A stretch of 64,000 nucleotides of DNA. Origin: Stereocaulon alpinum. Its lineage: Eukaryota > Ascomycota > Lecanoromycetes > Lecanorales > Stereocaulaceae. The notes below the pieces were generated by a model that was given only the letters and a program-made list of their open reading frames with translations, did no database searches and was not told where the DNA came from. Positions 27,401 through 36,922 of this stretch are shown here, one piece after another. Numbering within the stretch: the stretch's first letter is position 1; each line of letters starts with the position of its first letter. A program made the position numbers and the translations under genes. The stretch lies in the NCBI GenBank assembly GCA_018257865.1, contig JAEUBA010000005.1, positions 620,001 through 684,000 on the forward strand, read 5' to 3'.

Positions 27401-30400
27401 AACGTCACCATCTACAGGAGATACAAAGGATGATAAAAGCGATAATAAGGACAGCCGTACTACCAGCTCAACCGGTGCTATAATTACGCCAATATCCACA
27501 GGAGATGGGAAGGATAATAAAGGCGATAATAAGGATAGCCGTACTACCAGCTCAACTTTCACTACAGCAATATCAACGTCACCATCCACAGGAGACAGAA
27601 AGGACAATGAAAGCGATAACAAGGACAATCGTACAGCCAGCTCAACCGGTGCTGCAATAACGCCAACATCCATACAAGACGGCAAGGGGGATAATAGCGG
27701 CGATAATGAAAGTCGTACAACAAGCTTAACAAGTGCTGTAGCAACTTTCACATCCACAAGAGGCGAGAAAGGTGAAAAAAGCGATAACAAGGACAATCGT
27801 ACAGCCAGCTCAACCGGTGCTGCAATAACACCAACATCCATACAAGACGGCAAGGGGGATAATAGCGGCGATAACGAAAGTCGTACAACAAGCTTAACCA
27901 GTGCTGCAGCAACTTTCACATCCACAAGGCGCGAGAAAGGTGACAAAAGCGACAATAAAAATACTAGTGCGACAAGCTTCCCTAATACCACTATACCTCC
28001 GTCTATAAGCCCCACTGCTACTGTATCTTCTTCATCTGCAAAAGACGGGAAGAGTGACAAAGGCGACAATGATGAGAATAGTATGACAAGCTTAACCAGG
28101 ACTATAACACCTTCCTCCACAAGGTCTAGTACCATCGGTACTGTTACAACTATTAGCAGCACCGGATCCATTCCTGCAACAACTTCAACTTCGACAAGAA
28201 GAAGTGACGGCGACAGTAACGATGGGAGCAATGAGGATAGTACCACAAGCTCAACAATTTCTACTACGCCGTCATTCACATTGTCTAATACAATGACGAC
28301 TATCACAACACGCAGGAACACTGGCGTCAGCAGTAGTTCTGGTGCCGCTGTTACTTCCTTCTCGACAAGACGAGGACAAGATGACAAGGGTGACGGTAAG
28401 ACTGACGGTATGACAAGCTCAGCTGAGAGAACTATCAGTGCCGTCACTCCTGGATCTTCCTCCATACAGTCCAGTACCATCACCACTCTTACAACCCTTG
28501 CGAGTAGTAGTCCCAGTATGACTACGTCTTCATCCAGAACAGGCGAGAAGGGCGATAAAGGCAACAACAACAACAACAACGGCAATGACAGTACAACAAG
28601 CTCAATCGGAAGAAGTACTACTGCCATTACTATCATGCCTTCATCCGCACAATTCAGCACACTCACGACTATTATGACCCTCAGGAGCAGTGTGTCTAGT
28701 GTCCCCGCATCTTTCTCGTCCACAAGAGCCGAAAAGGGAGACAACGGCGACGAGAACAATGATAATGAGAGCACTATGAGCTCAACTAGAAGAAGCACAC
28801 TCACGACTATTATGACCCTTAGGAGCAGTGTGTCTAGTGTCCCCGCATCTTTCTCGTCCACAAGAGCCGAAAAGGGAGACAACGGCGACGAGAACAATGA
28901 CAATGAGAGCACTATGAGCTCAACTAGAAGAAGCACACTCACGACTATTATGACCCTCAGGAGCAGTATGTCTAGTGTCCCCGCATCTTTCTCGTCCACA
29001 AGAGCCGAAAAGGGAGACAACGGCGACGAGAACAATGACAATGAAAGCACTATGAGCTCTACTAGAAGAAGCACTACCACTATCTCTACGGCACCATCAT
29101 CGACACTATCTAGCACCAGTACAAGTGCAATTACTAGCACAATTGTTCCTGCCGTCTCTCCTACGCCGTCATCTGTACAATCAAGCACCAGTACAAGTAA
29201 TAGTACGCCCTCTCTGTCCACGACTGCTTTAACCACGACATCAACCATTAGATCGAGCACCAGTACGAGTAAAAGTACGCCATCTCCATTCACGACTGCT
29301 TCAAAAACTACCTTGACGCAGTCCATTACCATAACAAGCTCCACCCCACCAAGCTCCTTCTCCACGTCTACGCGCTCGAGTACTAGCACAACCTCTACAC
29401 CATCGACAGTCACAGTTACTTCTGCGCCGACATCAAGACCTGCTGTTTCAAGTAGCTCTATTTTTACCTCGTCAACTCGCAGTCGTGATGATACAGAAAG
29501 TGGAGATGGTAAAGATATAAAGAGTAAGGACGGGGCTAGCTTGAGTTCTAATACGGCTTCGACACCAGCAACCGTCAGAGTCACTTCTACACCGATAAAA
29601 CTTACTACTCCGAGTAGCCCTACTCCCACTTCGTCAACTCGCAGTCGTGATGATACAGAAAGTGGAGATGGTAAAGATATAAAGAGTAAGGACGGGGCTA
29701 GCTTGAGTTCTAATGCGGCTTCGACACCAGCAACCGTCAGAGTCACTTCTACACCGATAAAACTTACTACTCCGAGTAGCCCTACTCCCACTTCGTCAAC
29801 TCGCAGTCGCGATGACAATCAAAACGAAAACAATATGTTGGTTCAGATAGCATCATTAGCCGGACCGGCTCCAGTCAACTCGCCAACGGCGCTGTCCTTA
29901 CCCATAGAATATGCGTTCCCAGATGTTCAAGCAACGGCAGTGTCTGATCAGGCAGAGAACATGGCCCAGATCTTGTCGCAAACACCAAGGCCATCCCGCA
30001 CTGAATTCATGGCCGCACATATTCAAGAAACGGTCAAGCCTGAACGATTCGACGTCGTGGCCCATGTCATCTCGCAGCCAACAAGGCCGTCACCCACGGC
30101 GTTACCAGCCCCACAAATTCTGGGAGCTTCTCCTCCTGAGCAGGTAGCTGAAACGGCCTCAGCTAGCTCGCGAATTTCAGACCCTTTACAAGAAAAGACA
30201 ATGACTATAGCGAACCAGGGCATACCTACACCTGTACAGGTTGACGAAGTGGTCCAAGCCGGATCGCTACCACCAACCCTGCCACCTACAGAATCGGCAG
30301 CTCCAGGATCTCAAGAAGCATTCACACATGCGCAAGCCAACCAAGTGGCCCAAGCCAAGTCGCAGCCACCAATTTCACTCAGCCTTCCAACTCCGGAACA

Positions 30401-30731
30401 AGCTCCTCCCACCCCGCCCATTTCAGCAGTCACTGAACTGGCAGCTTCAAGTATTGCAACCATGGCTCCCACTGCTCAGTTAGAAGAAGTGGCACAGGCC
30501 GTCTCGCATCCCACATTACCAGATTCAACTAGGATCCAAGCTCCTAACGCGCCTGGGCCGGCAGGAGAAGTGGCTCAAGCCCACTCCCAAGCGCCAGGGG
30601 TATCAACTCCCGCCTTGAATATTCCAGCAATCGGCTCACCTATTGATAGTGAGGCCATGACCAAACCCGTCAACAAATCGAACGTCAAAGGCAGTTCGCC
30701 ATGGATGCGTGTGAAGAGGTTTCTATTCTAG
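12453..30731 (+). CDS. giant secreted PQQ-propeller / mucin-like Ser-Thr-rich protein
   Basis: Two exons, 12453-13382 and 13434-30731, encode 6,075 residues. The 51-nt intron contains an in-frame TAG, and splicing joins QDETF to LELDIGSNGSLSL, restoring the propeller. Residues 1 to about 22 are a signal peptide (MFYPYRLAIAALAIVVHVTA). Residues 23 to about 560 match the fungal PQQ-like beta-propeller family (GIAGTPIIDPATNIAYFF, GRAGKIYVFDADQ, DPRAGLRAWHAV, RFQRPVFGKGVVYY). Residues about 562-812 are proline-rich. Residues about 813-5770 are very rich in Ser, Thr and Ala, with several tandem-repeat families and acidic Asp/Asn blocks toward the end. The last 300 residues are a different Pro/Ala/Gln-rich module ending WMRVKRFLF. 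No transmembrane helix or GPI signal is visible. By inference it is a heavily O-mannosylated extracellular or wall protein; the propeller may bind sugars or act as an enzyme, but no function is shown. Exon 2, at 17.3 kb, is unbroken. Confidence 0.86.
14400..14690 (+). repeat. 31-residue proline-rich tandem repeat
   Basis: A 93-bp unit within the proline-rich hinge of the giant gene, anchored on PPAQNP at bases 14431, 14524 and 14617. The unit reads roughly APAGPAPPAQNPPPPDTHSV followed by PAGPNPLPPGS. The first two copies are nearly identical and the third has diverged. Confidence 0.85.
17490..18560 (+). repeat. degenerate ~30-residue Ser/Ala repeat region
   Basis: Within the mucin-like region a loose pattern (SLSSASAST, a short hydrophobic patch, SSATAS) returns about every 28 to 31 residues. 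Copies are too diverged to set firm boundaries. It represents the older, eroded style of repetition found in the first 12 kb of the Ser/Thr-rich region. Confidence 0.5.
25557..26501 (+). repeat. five-copy 63-residue (189-bp) array with acidic block
   Basis: The sequence GGYGAYAGC, encoding GDS, recurs at 25692, 25881, 26070, 26259 and 26448: an exact spacing of 189 bases (63 codons) each time. Each unit ends in an Asp/Asn-rich block (NDNNGDST, DKDNNGDST, NDNDGDST, GDDDNDNGGDST twice) followed by a Ser/Thr stretch. The last two copies (26124-26312 and 26313-26501) are almost identical, while the first three differ widely but keep the register. Confidence 0.88.
26815..27015 (+). repeat. 5-residue TPAT(I/S) repeat
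   Basis: A 15-bp unit, actccagcaactatt and variants, encoding TPATI or TPATS, is repeated many times. It lies between the 63-residue and the 30-residue arrays of the giant gene. Confidence 0.8.
27237..27680 (+). repeat. 30-residue (90-bp) repeat with charged block
   Basis: Copies start with GGAGAT or GGAGAC at 27237, 27327, 27417, 27501 and 27591; one copy is 84 bp. Each unit is STGDGKDNKGDNKDS-like followed by RTTSSTFTIATSTSP-like sequence. Confidence 0.85.
27615..27950 (+). repeat. 56-residue (168-bp) duplication
   Basis: A block beginning SDNKDNRTASSTGAAITPTS recurs 168 bases later (27615 and 27783). It includes DGKGDNSGDNESRTTSLTSA and is a higher-order duplication built on the preceding 30-residue units. 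Confidence 0.8.
28656..29069 (+). repeat. 46-residue (138-bp) repeat, three copies
   Basis: Copies start at 28656, 28794 and 28932. The unit contains LTTIMTLRSSVSSVPASF and then RAEKGDNGDENNDNEST. The three copies differ at only a few bases (for example V to M in the third), so this is a recent expansion. Confidence 0.92.
29469..29816 (+). repeat. 54-residue (162-bp) repeat, two copies plus a stub
   Basis: Copies start at 29469 and 29631, with a truncated third at 29793. The unit reads SSTRSRDDTESGDGKDIKSK, then DGASLSSN, a Thr/Pro-rich middle and SPTPT. The two full copies are nearly identical. Confidence 0.92.
29850..30660 (+). repeat. degenerate Q-x-x-EVAQA-x-S C-terminal motif
   Basis: In the C-terminal module of the giant protein a motif recurs: QAENMAQILSQTPRPS, PEQVAETASASSR, VDEVVQAGSLPP, ANQVAQAKSQPP, LEEVAQAVSHP and AGEVAQAHSQAP. 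The spacing is irregular and the motifs are separated by Pro/Ala linkers. It is quite unlike the preceding Ser/Thr region, and I do not recognise it. Confidence 0.65.
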
Positions 30732-33700
30732 GAAAGGCAGGGTTCTCGACTCGTGATCTTGCCTTGACGACCTGACATTAGGGATTGTAATGTTGACGAG
30801 ATATTACCATTTCTTTCGTGTCACATGTGCATAGATCAATACATTGGTAGGACCATAGTTTAGTTTAGATCAACACAGATCTCATCATAGAATGTCAATA
30901 CCTCCAAAAGGTCTCTTCTATGATATCAAGCACCAAAGTGATGTTGTGATGCCAAGGGCCACGTGCTAGCGCGGCTTGGCAGAACGCGCTCGAACTCACG
31001 CGTTACATGCACCCCGATGCTCGCCTCTTGCTACTCCTCCCAGCAACAATTTCCTACTTCAGCAATGAGCTTTTCAATTCTGAAAAGATCATATCACCTT
31101 CATCATCCACCTACTACCAACCCACGTTGTCCTCGTTAATAACCTCGCCCCGCACTGCCTACCCCCTTCTACCAACGCGCCTACACCCTCTCAAATCTTC
31201 GACCCCAAATCTCTCGGCCCTGACGGGCCCATAACAAAACACGCGGCGCACCCTCCCCACAGTTTCCCGGGACTTGTCTTCTGTCTCGACAGAATGCCCC
31301 CCAAGAGCCCCCCACACGCACCTCGCGACGCCCACGAATTCCCGCCCACATCCTCGAGCCTCAAAGCATGGTCTCACTGAGCATTGTCCACGGTGGGAAG
31401 TCGGGCAGCTGCTGCACTCCTCGGAGTGTAAAGGGTAGTGCGGGGAGGATGGGTCCCGGAACTTAACCCTAAGTATTCGTCGGTTCTAGTCTCGCGGTCA
31501 TAGCTGTCGGATTCGTGATTAGCTCTTCAATGCCTCCTTTCGAATTCTTTGCCTCAAGGTGGGGACAAGATTGGGGCTTGGGGAAGGAAAGCGGGTTGAG
31601 ACGTCCAGATTCGACAGAAGGTGATGGGATCCACGGAAGCGCCGAAATTGGGAAGATCTCTGTATTGGAGACGCGCTTGAATGGATTCCGCTGGACTATA
31701 TGCTCTGGTCCACTATGCGATGTTTTGGTGATGCGGGCTGTGGGATGAGATGGAAGACGTGAGGTGGGAGGTGTCGGACTCCGCTTTTTTTGGCGGGCTG
31801 TCTTCGGGATCTTTGTGGAAATTGGGGGAGAGTTCTAGCATGTTTTTATCGCCATGGTGGTGAATGCCTTTACAGAAGGTTGCATTTCGCAGACGTTTCG
31901 AGCTTCGGCTCTCATAGCAAAGGCTCACTCGCCTGACGCGCTTTCCTCCATATGTTCTCACCGGCCTGGCCTAGAACATGGACGGTTCGCAAAGCGAAGC
32001 CCCACTGTGTACGAAAGAAACGTTCCGTGTCTCGCAGCTGTTCTCAGAGCCTCTACTGTTTCAGTACCGGCACTGCAGAGCTCATGGCAGAACGTCACGC
32101 TTAAATTAGCTCTCTCACACCGCAGGGATGTCCCGTACACTTCCCATACACCGTACGCCTGCAAAAGCAACGAACCCATCGTCCACTCCACCCTTCCCAC
32201 AGCCTCTCTCGAAATCTATGCCACGGCACCAGCCTACGGCGTAGTCGCTCTCTGCAGCGTATCCCGACCAGTCGCGTCAATCATCTCTCCGTATGTTCAG
32301 CATATGGGTCGATCGATGAGCGCCGATACCAAGTCGCTCACTCAGCCTTCACGGGTTGTGTTGGGCGCATCTACCTCCCTAAGGGAGATGAAAGCGATTT
32401 TTGGAGATGTGCTTTGTTCGCTTCTTCAATGCCCTCCTGCATATTCAAGCGGGAGCGGAAATCAAAGACTTGTCTCTGAGGGTACTGCAATACACAAAGA
32501 GAGATTTGGGTAGAGATTGGATGTGGATACTCGGTAGGTGGGTGGTGTGGTGGAAAGGGTGCTTGTCAGTGAGAAAGCTGGTTGGTGGGATTACGGTGCG
32601 AAAATTGAGGTGATATGAATCCTTGCGCTTGGAAGCATTCTCAATGTTTGGAGGATAGCGTCGGTGTTGAGGGAGAATCTGTCTAATCCTGCCACCCCAC
32701 AGGAACACTCTTCCTGAAGCTGTGGACGCTCGGCTTCTCCTCCTCCTAGCACATTCCAGAGTTTCACTGCAGTCATCTTTCGATCATCCCGTCTAGTCAC
32801 CGACATCCGCTGCGCCCATCACTGCCTGGAGTCGGCACGGTGGCTCGTCCGGACCCGAAGTAGGGCTATCTTTCTGCTTGCGAAATCTGGCCTAGTGGAG
32901 CATCGGGATCACAGGCGTCAGGACGGGACCTCTCTAGCGTGAGGATCAAAGCTTAGTGCTTGTCTGTTCCTGGCGTTTGCTTTTTGCGAAGCTTGGTCGG
33001 CTATCCTTGTGGATCGTGGTCGTGGTGATGGTTTGGGGGATGCTTAAGCGTTGACGCTGGGCGGCGGGTTGTGGTGCTGTCTGGGGCAATGATAGCGGCT
33101 TGACCAACGGTGCTGGGCAGACGCTGGGTAGAGGTTGAGGTCTGGTTTAAGCGGTGGATGTGGGGTGTGAATGTGAGCGTGGGTGGTGATGACGGGCCCT
33201 TGGAGGGTGGGGAAGTAGCGATGGAGGGCCGGGAGGGCATGCCGCTGTTCTTGCTTTCCTGAGCTCCTTCGGGGTTGAAGGAGGTGGGAATGGCGGCGCT
33301 TTATTTTTCTATAAGTCTTCTAATTCAACACGTGTGGTCTGGGACTGACTATGCTCCAGGATGCCGGAGTATGGAAGAAGCAATGGCCTCCACTAAGTGA
33401 GAAAATTTGACGATGCTACATTCGAGTGGAAGCAGTAGATGACCCAGAAGGTCTCGTTTGCAGTGGATCCCAGGTGGTTCAGAAATTCGATGAGCATCTA
33501 CGCGCGCAAAAGGTACGAAATCTGTCGATCGGCCGGAAATACGTCAAGCCTATCGCTACTTTATACAGCGGTGCACGGATAGTCCAACAAACATAAGATG
33601 GAGACCTGATGGCTCCAATCATTGGTAGCATTATGGTGGCCATGTCGAAGTAGCTGTTCAATGATTTTTTCTGGTCCAACTTGTTCATGGCGGGTCTCGT

Positions 33701-34181
33701 TAATGGATGCTACTCGGGGCTTGGGAAGCTGGCGTACGCTTCCACGAGCCTTTGTCTCCCAAAGCAATTCCCGTCCGACTTTCGATAAATATGGTACTTA
33801 AAGAGTCCATGAATTGGTAGAGGTCTTTCAATTCTTGCGGCGGCGAGAATATAGCAAGCAATAATGAACTAGGATCTTCTATATGCGCAGAAATACTTAG
33901 TATTATAGTTAGCTAGTTTATTTTCCTGCAGGATACATATACTAGTATTATAGGCAGTGTAATCGTGTTCTTAGAAACTTGATGTGGATGTTGATTGTCG
34001 GTGGGTAGGCATGTGAGATAATGACCAACATGCGCTGCGTTAGCTCGCATTTTTCAGGCTGCAGCCAAAATCTATGACGTGCCTGTTAGGCTGACATCCA
34101 ATCCTCTTAGTATAAAGCAATCTCACACAACAGTCGAAGGACAACTTCCGCAATCCTGCAGGACAATCGCCAATACACACA
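30732..34181. other. 3.4-kb region without a supported gene
   Basis: The 3' flank of the giant gene and the 5' flank of the monooxygenase. The longest plus-strand frame (31854-32513) has no recognisable family. On the minus strand about 33300-33001 reads as Ser/Pro/Thr-rich protein-like sequence (NPEGAQESKNSGMPSRPS), but it has no clear start, splice sites or continuation, so it may be a relic exon. A single telomere-like ttaaccctaa lies at 31463-31472. An AT-rich stretch at about 33840-33960 is the only clear change in base composition. Confidence 0.45.
34111..34117 (+). promoter_or_regulatory. putative TATA box of the FAD monooxygenase
   Basis: tataaag lies 65 bases before the ATG at 34182. 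A CCAAT-like ccaatcc sits just upstream, at about 34098. Position and sequence fit a core promoter, but no experiment supports it. Confidence 0.45.
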
Positions 34182-35447
34182 ATGCCGTCTGAAAGAGTTC
34201 TTATATGTGGTGCAGGAGTAGCAGGTTCGATATTAGCCTTTTGGCTCGCCAAAAATGACTTCCACGTGGTCGTCGTCGAACGATCGAAAGCCGAACAGAA
34301 AGCTGGACAGGGAATTGAGATTGAAGAACCTGCATTGAAGGTCGTGAAGTTGATGGGCATCCTTGATAAGCTCAATGAGAGAAGAACGGGTGAGATGGGA
34401 TTCAACGTTGTTGACGAGCAATCTCGTTCATGTGGCATTTTCGAGGTCGGTGGCATTAGTATTACAGGTGCCCTCGAACTTATGCGGGGTGACCTGACTG
34501 AAGTTCTTTACAAATCTGCTGATGAATCCGCCAATGTCACCTACCAATTTGAGATCACAATTCAGAGCCTGAGACAAACGCAAGATAAAGTCATCGTCGA
34601 CCTAGAGAACAGGAACAACAAAACCACCAGAGTCGAGGAATTCGATTTTGTAGTAGGTGCCGACGGGGTAAAATCACGCACGAGACAACTCGCTATGGGC
34701 TCGCTTGAGAAGCTCAATTGTTTGAAGTCTGTCGGCGCCTTTGTTGCATACTTCTCGATCCCCAAAGAAGATCAAGATTGGCCCTATTCCCGACTATGCC
34801 ATTTCAGAGACCGGCGAGTTGTATGGACACGGCCATTAGGAAAGGAAGCTAAGACGACATCGGTAATCCTCATTCACGCTAATGACGACGTTCCCAGCCT
34901 ACGTCGAGCAAATGCTGCTGGCGACAGACTGAAACAAAAGGAAGCCTTTGCTGAATTGTACAGTGGCCTAGGCTGGGAGACACCGCGGGTCATAGAGCAC
35001 ATGATGAGGACCGAGAATTTCTATTCCGATGAGCTTGTGCAGGTCAAACTTCAGAAGTGGTCCCAGAATCGGGTGGTGCTCGTTGGCGATGCAGCTTGGG
35101 CCCCGTCTCCATTTACTGGCGAAGGAAACCAGCTGGCAATCATAGGTGCTTGGGTCCTAGCTCAAGAAATGTCAAGGAATCGGAGTCCAGTGGCATTTGA
35201 GGTGTATGAGAAGAGACTGCGCGCATATGTGGAGAATGCTCAGAGTATACCACTTGGCGGCTATGCACCATACCTTTTCAACCCGCAGACTGCTTCGGGC
35301 ATTTGGCTGCTTCGGACAATCGTCCGTCTTGTTTCTTCGACGATCCGTGTCGTTTCCTGGACGGGCTTGTCAAGGTTTTTGCCCGATCCAAAGCACGAGG
35401 ATTTTGATCTGGAAATCGAGGCGGTTGAAGCAGAGGTGGCACAATAA
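34182..35447 (+). CDS. FAD-dependent monooxygenase (salicylate hydroxylase/UbiH-like)
   Basis: A 421-residue intronless flavoprotein of the PHBH-type aromatic or polycyclic hydroxylase family, which uses NAD(P)H and O2 to hydroxylate a small molecule. The Rossmann GxGxxG motif is at residues 10-15 (CGAGVAGSILAFWLA), followed by an acidic-end strand (VVVVERS). The DG motif is near 157-163 (VVGADGVKSRTR) and the GD motif near 301-316 (VLVGDAAWAPSPFTGEGNQL). The last 50 residues contain a hydrophobic stretch (IVRLVSSTIRVVSWTGL) that could touch membranes. The substrate cannot be told from the sequence. It is not next to a PKS, NRPS or terpene gene, so a role in detoxification or small-molecule catabolism is as likely as biosynthesis. 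The ATG at 34182 begins the first beta strand directly. Confidence 0.92.
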   Translation: MPSERVLICGAGVAGSILAFWLAKNDFHVVVVERSKAEQKAGQGIEIEEPALKVVKLMGILDKLNERRTGEMGFNVVDEQSRSCGIFEVGGISITGALELMRGDLTEVLYKSADESANVTYQFEITIQSLRQTQDKVIVDLENRNNKTTRVEEFDFVVGADGVKSRTRQLAMGSLEKLNCLKSVGAFVAYFSIPKEDQDWPYSRLCHFRDRRVVWTRPLGKEAKTTSVILIHANDDVPSLRRANAAGDRLKQKEAFAELYSGLGWETPRVIEHMMRTENFYSDELVQVKLQKWSQNRVVLVGDAAWAPSPFTGEGNQLAIIGAWVLAQEMSRNRSPVAFEVYEKRLRAYVENAQSIPLGGYAPYLFNPQTASGIWLLRTIVRLVSSTIRVVSWTGLSRFLPDPKHEDFDLEIEAVEAEVAQ

Positions 35448-36922
35448 ATCATCACGCTAGACATAAGTAGGCACTACTGTAATCATAACCCTGTCCCCTC
35501 TGAGCACTTGGCTCGCAATTGCGAAATTCAAGACTTGATCCCTGCACATCTTCGTGATGAAGATAGACCGCGAACCCAATGCTATATAGAGAGGGGGAAT
35601 TCTCCCACGATGAGAATAGAGCAGGAGATTAAGAGATGGGTGGGATTATAGATGGTCTGTCCCAGTCCTCAGTGTGGTCTATCCGTACGTTAAACATATC
35701 TAATCGTGAATAAGGCCAGTATGGCCGTCTTAGTACGCACATCTACCGAACAAGACTCTACTAGAAAATTGGAAGATATGGTCTCAAGTGATCTAGGGCC
35801 CCATTGAAGGGGAGAACCCTTGGGAGATACATACCTTACTTGATTGACGATTCTTTAGCAGTGATCTTTAGAAGTGGCCTCTTAGGGGAACCTCTCGGGG
35901 GTACCTCTAAGGGCTATCTTGCGGGATTCCACAGTATAGTGGACCGCCAAATTCCCTAGTGCTATTCACGAATTGCAATATTCAAGACTGGAACGAAACA
36001 TGGACATGTACACAATACGGACAATGGGTGCTAAGAATTTGGTTGAAGGGTTCAACTCTTGTCTAGGTAACGTCATGCTATGTATCAGTCCACAGCGCTC
36101 GCGGAACCTCTTCATTCCCCAAATCTGACATCTCATCTAATCTAGAACTTCCCAACATAGAGGACCTTAGCACTTGTGCCATCTGCTAATGCAATCAATC
36201 CAGGAACCTTGGGCCACCCAAGTGATCATTGACGATTGGGTGATGAGACGTAGGTACTTCCTTTGGCCGGGTCCGGGAATCTAGTATATGCATCTTCGAA
36301 AGAGTCGTGAGAGCCGCGCGCTAGATGTCCTCCATCGTTCGCTTTACTGACTAGTAAGCATTGGGAAGGATTACAGGTACATCGTGATGCTTGACGTAAA
36401 CTGCTCGCCAAAGAGCAAAGAGCAAAAGCATCGAACTTTGCATGTTTGAAAAGATTTGGGTATTGATATACCGATGATAATCAAGCTTGTAGCTATGAGA
36501 ACTGTCCTTCGTGTTTCAAGCGCTTAAACTAGGTCAAAAGTGAGAAGGCCTCGTAAAACGGCGTCGAAAGCATTGCGGAGCGGGCGCGTTCTCATCTGCA
36601 CACAAGCTATTCGCGTCTTCGAACACTCACTCAGTACCGCCATTATGCTTGGACTGTTTGCTTTGCTAGCCTCGGCGAGCAACCACCTGGTAGCTAAGCT
36701 GCTCATTGGCTGCAATATAGGGCATCATGGCCAAGATTATCACAGCCGTGAACCTTCCCCATAAACTCCCCCAGTCAGCCTATACAGCCGAGCAAGCTTC
36801 TCCTAGGCGGTGTTTTTGTAGCTGTATTTTTTTCCATATCTTAAAGTTCTGTTACACTTCGTGTAGTGACGTGGTGCTGTCACACGAGGCCTTGATTGCT
36901 TGAATTGCTGGTTCCCATACAT
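35448..36922. other. 1.5-kb intergenic region
   Basis: No supported gene. A short repeat is visible: gaaattcaagactt near 35520 and atattcaagactgg near 35975, each preceded by an attg-containing sequence. A 74-residue plus frame at 36540-36764 and its minus-strand counterpart show no known motif. I see no HeLo-associated amyloid motif or NLR gene here. Confidence 0.5.

Noticed and set aside
25436..29818. 1,460-codon minus-strand open frame
   Set aside because: It lies antisense to the mucin repeats, is a Val/Leu/Glu-rich mirror of Ser/Thr codons, and is bounded exactly where the sense frame has Gln after a codon ending in T. It stays open because the sense protein almost lacks Tyr, His and Gln.
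31463..31472. Telomere-like ttaaccctaa
   Set aside because: A single copy only; no array and no chromosome end nearby.
31854..32513. 219-codon plus-strand frame
   Set aside because: No recognisable motif, and it begins and ends without gene-like context. It could be real, but I cannot support it.
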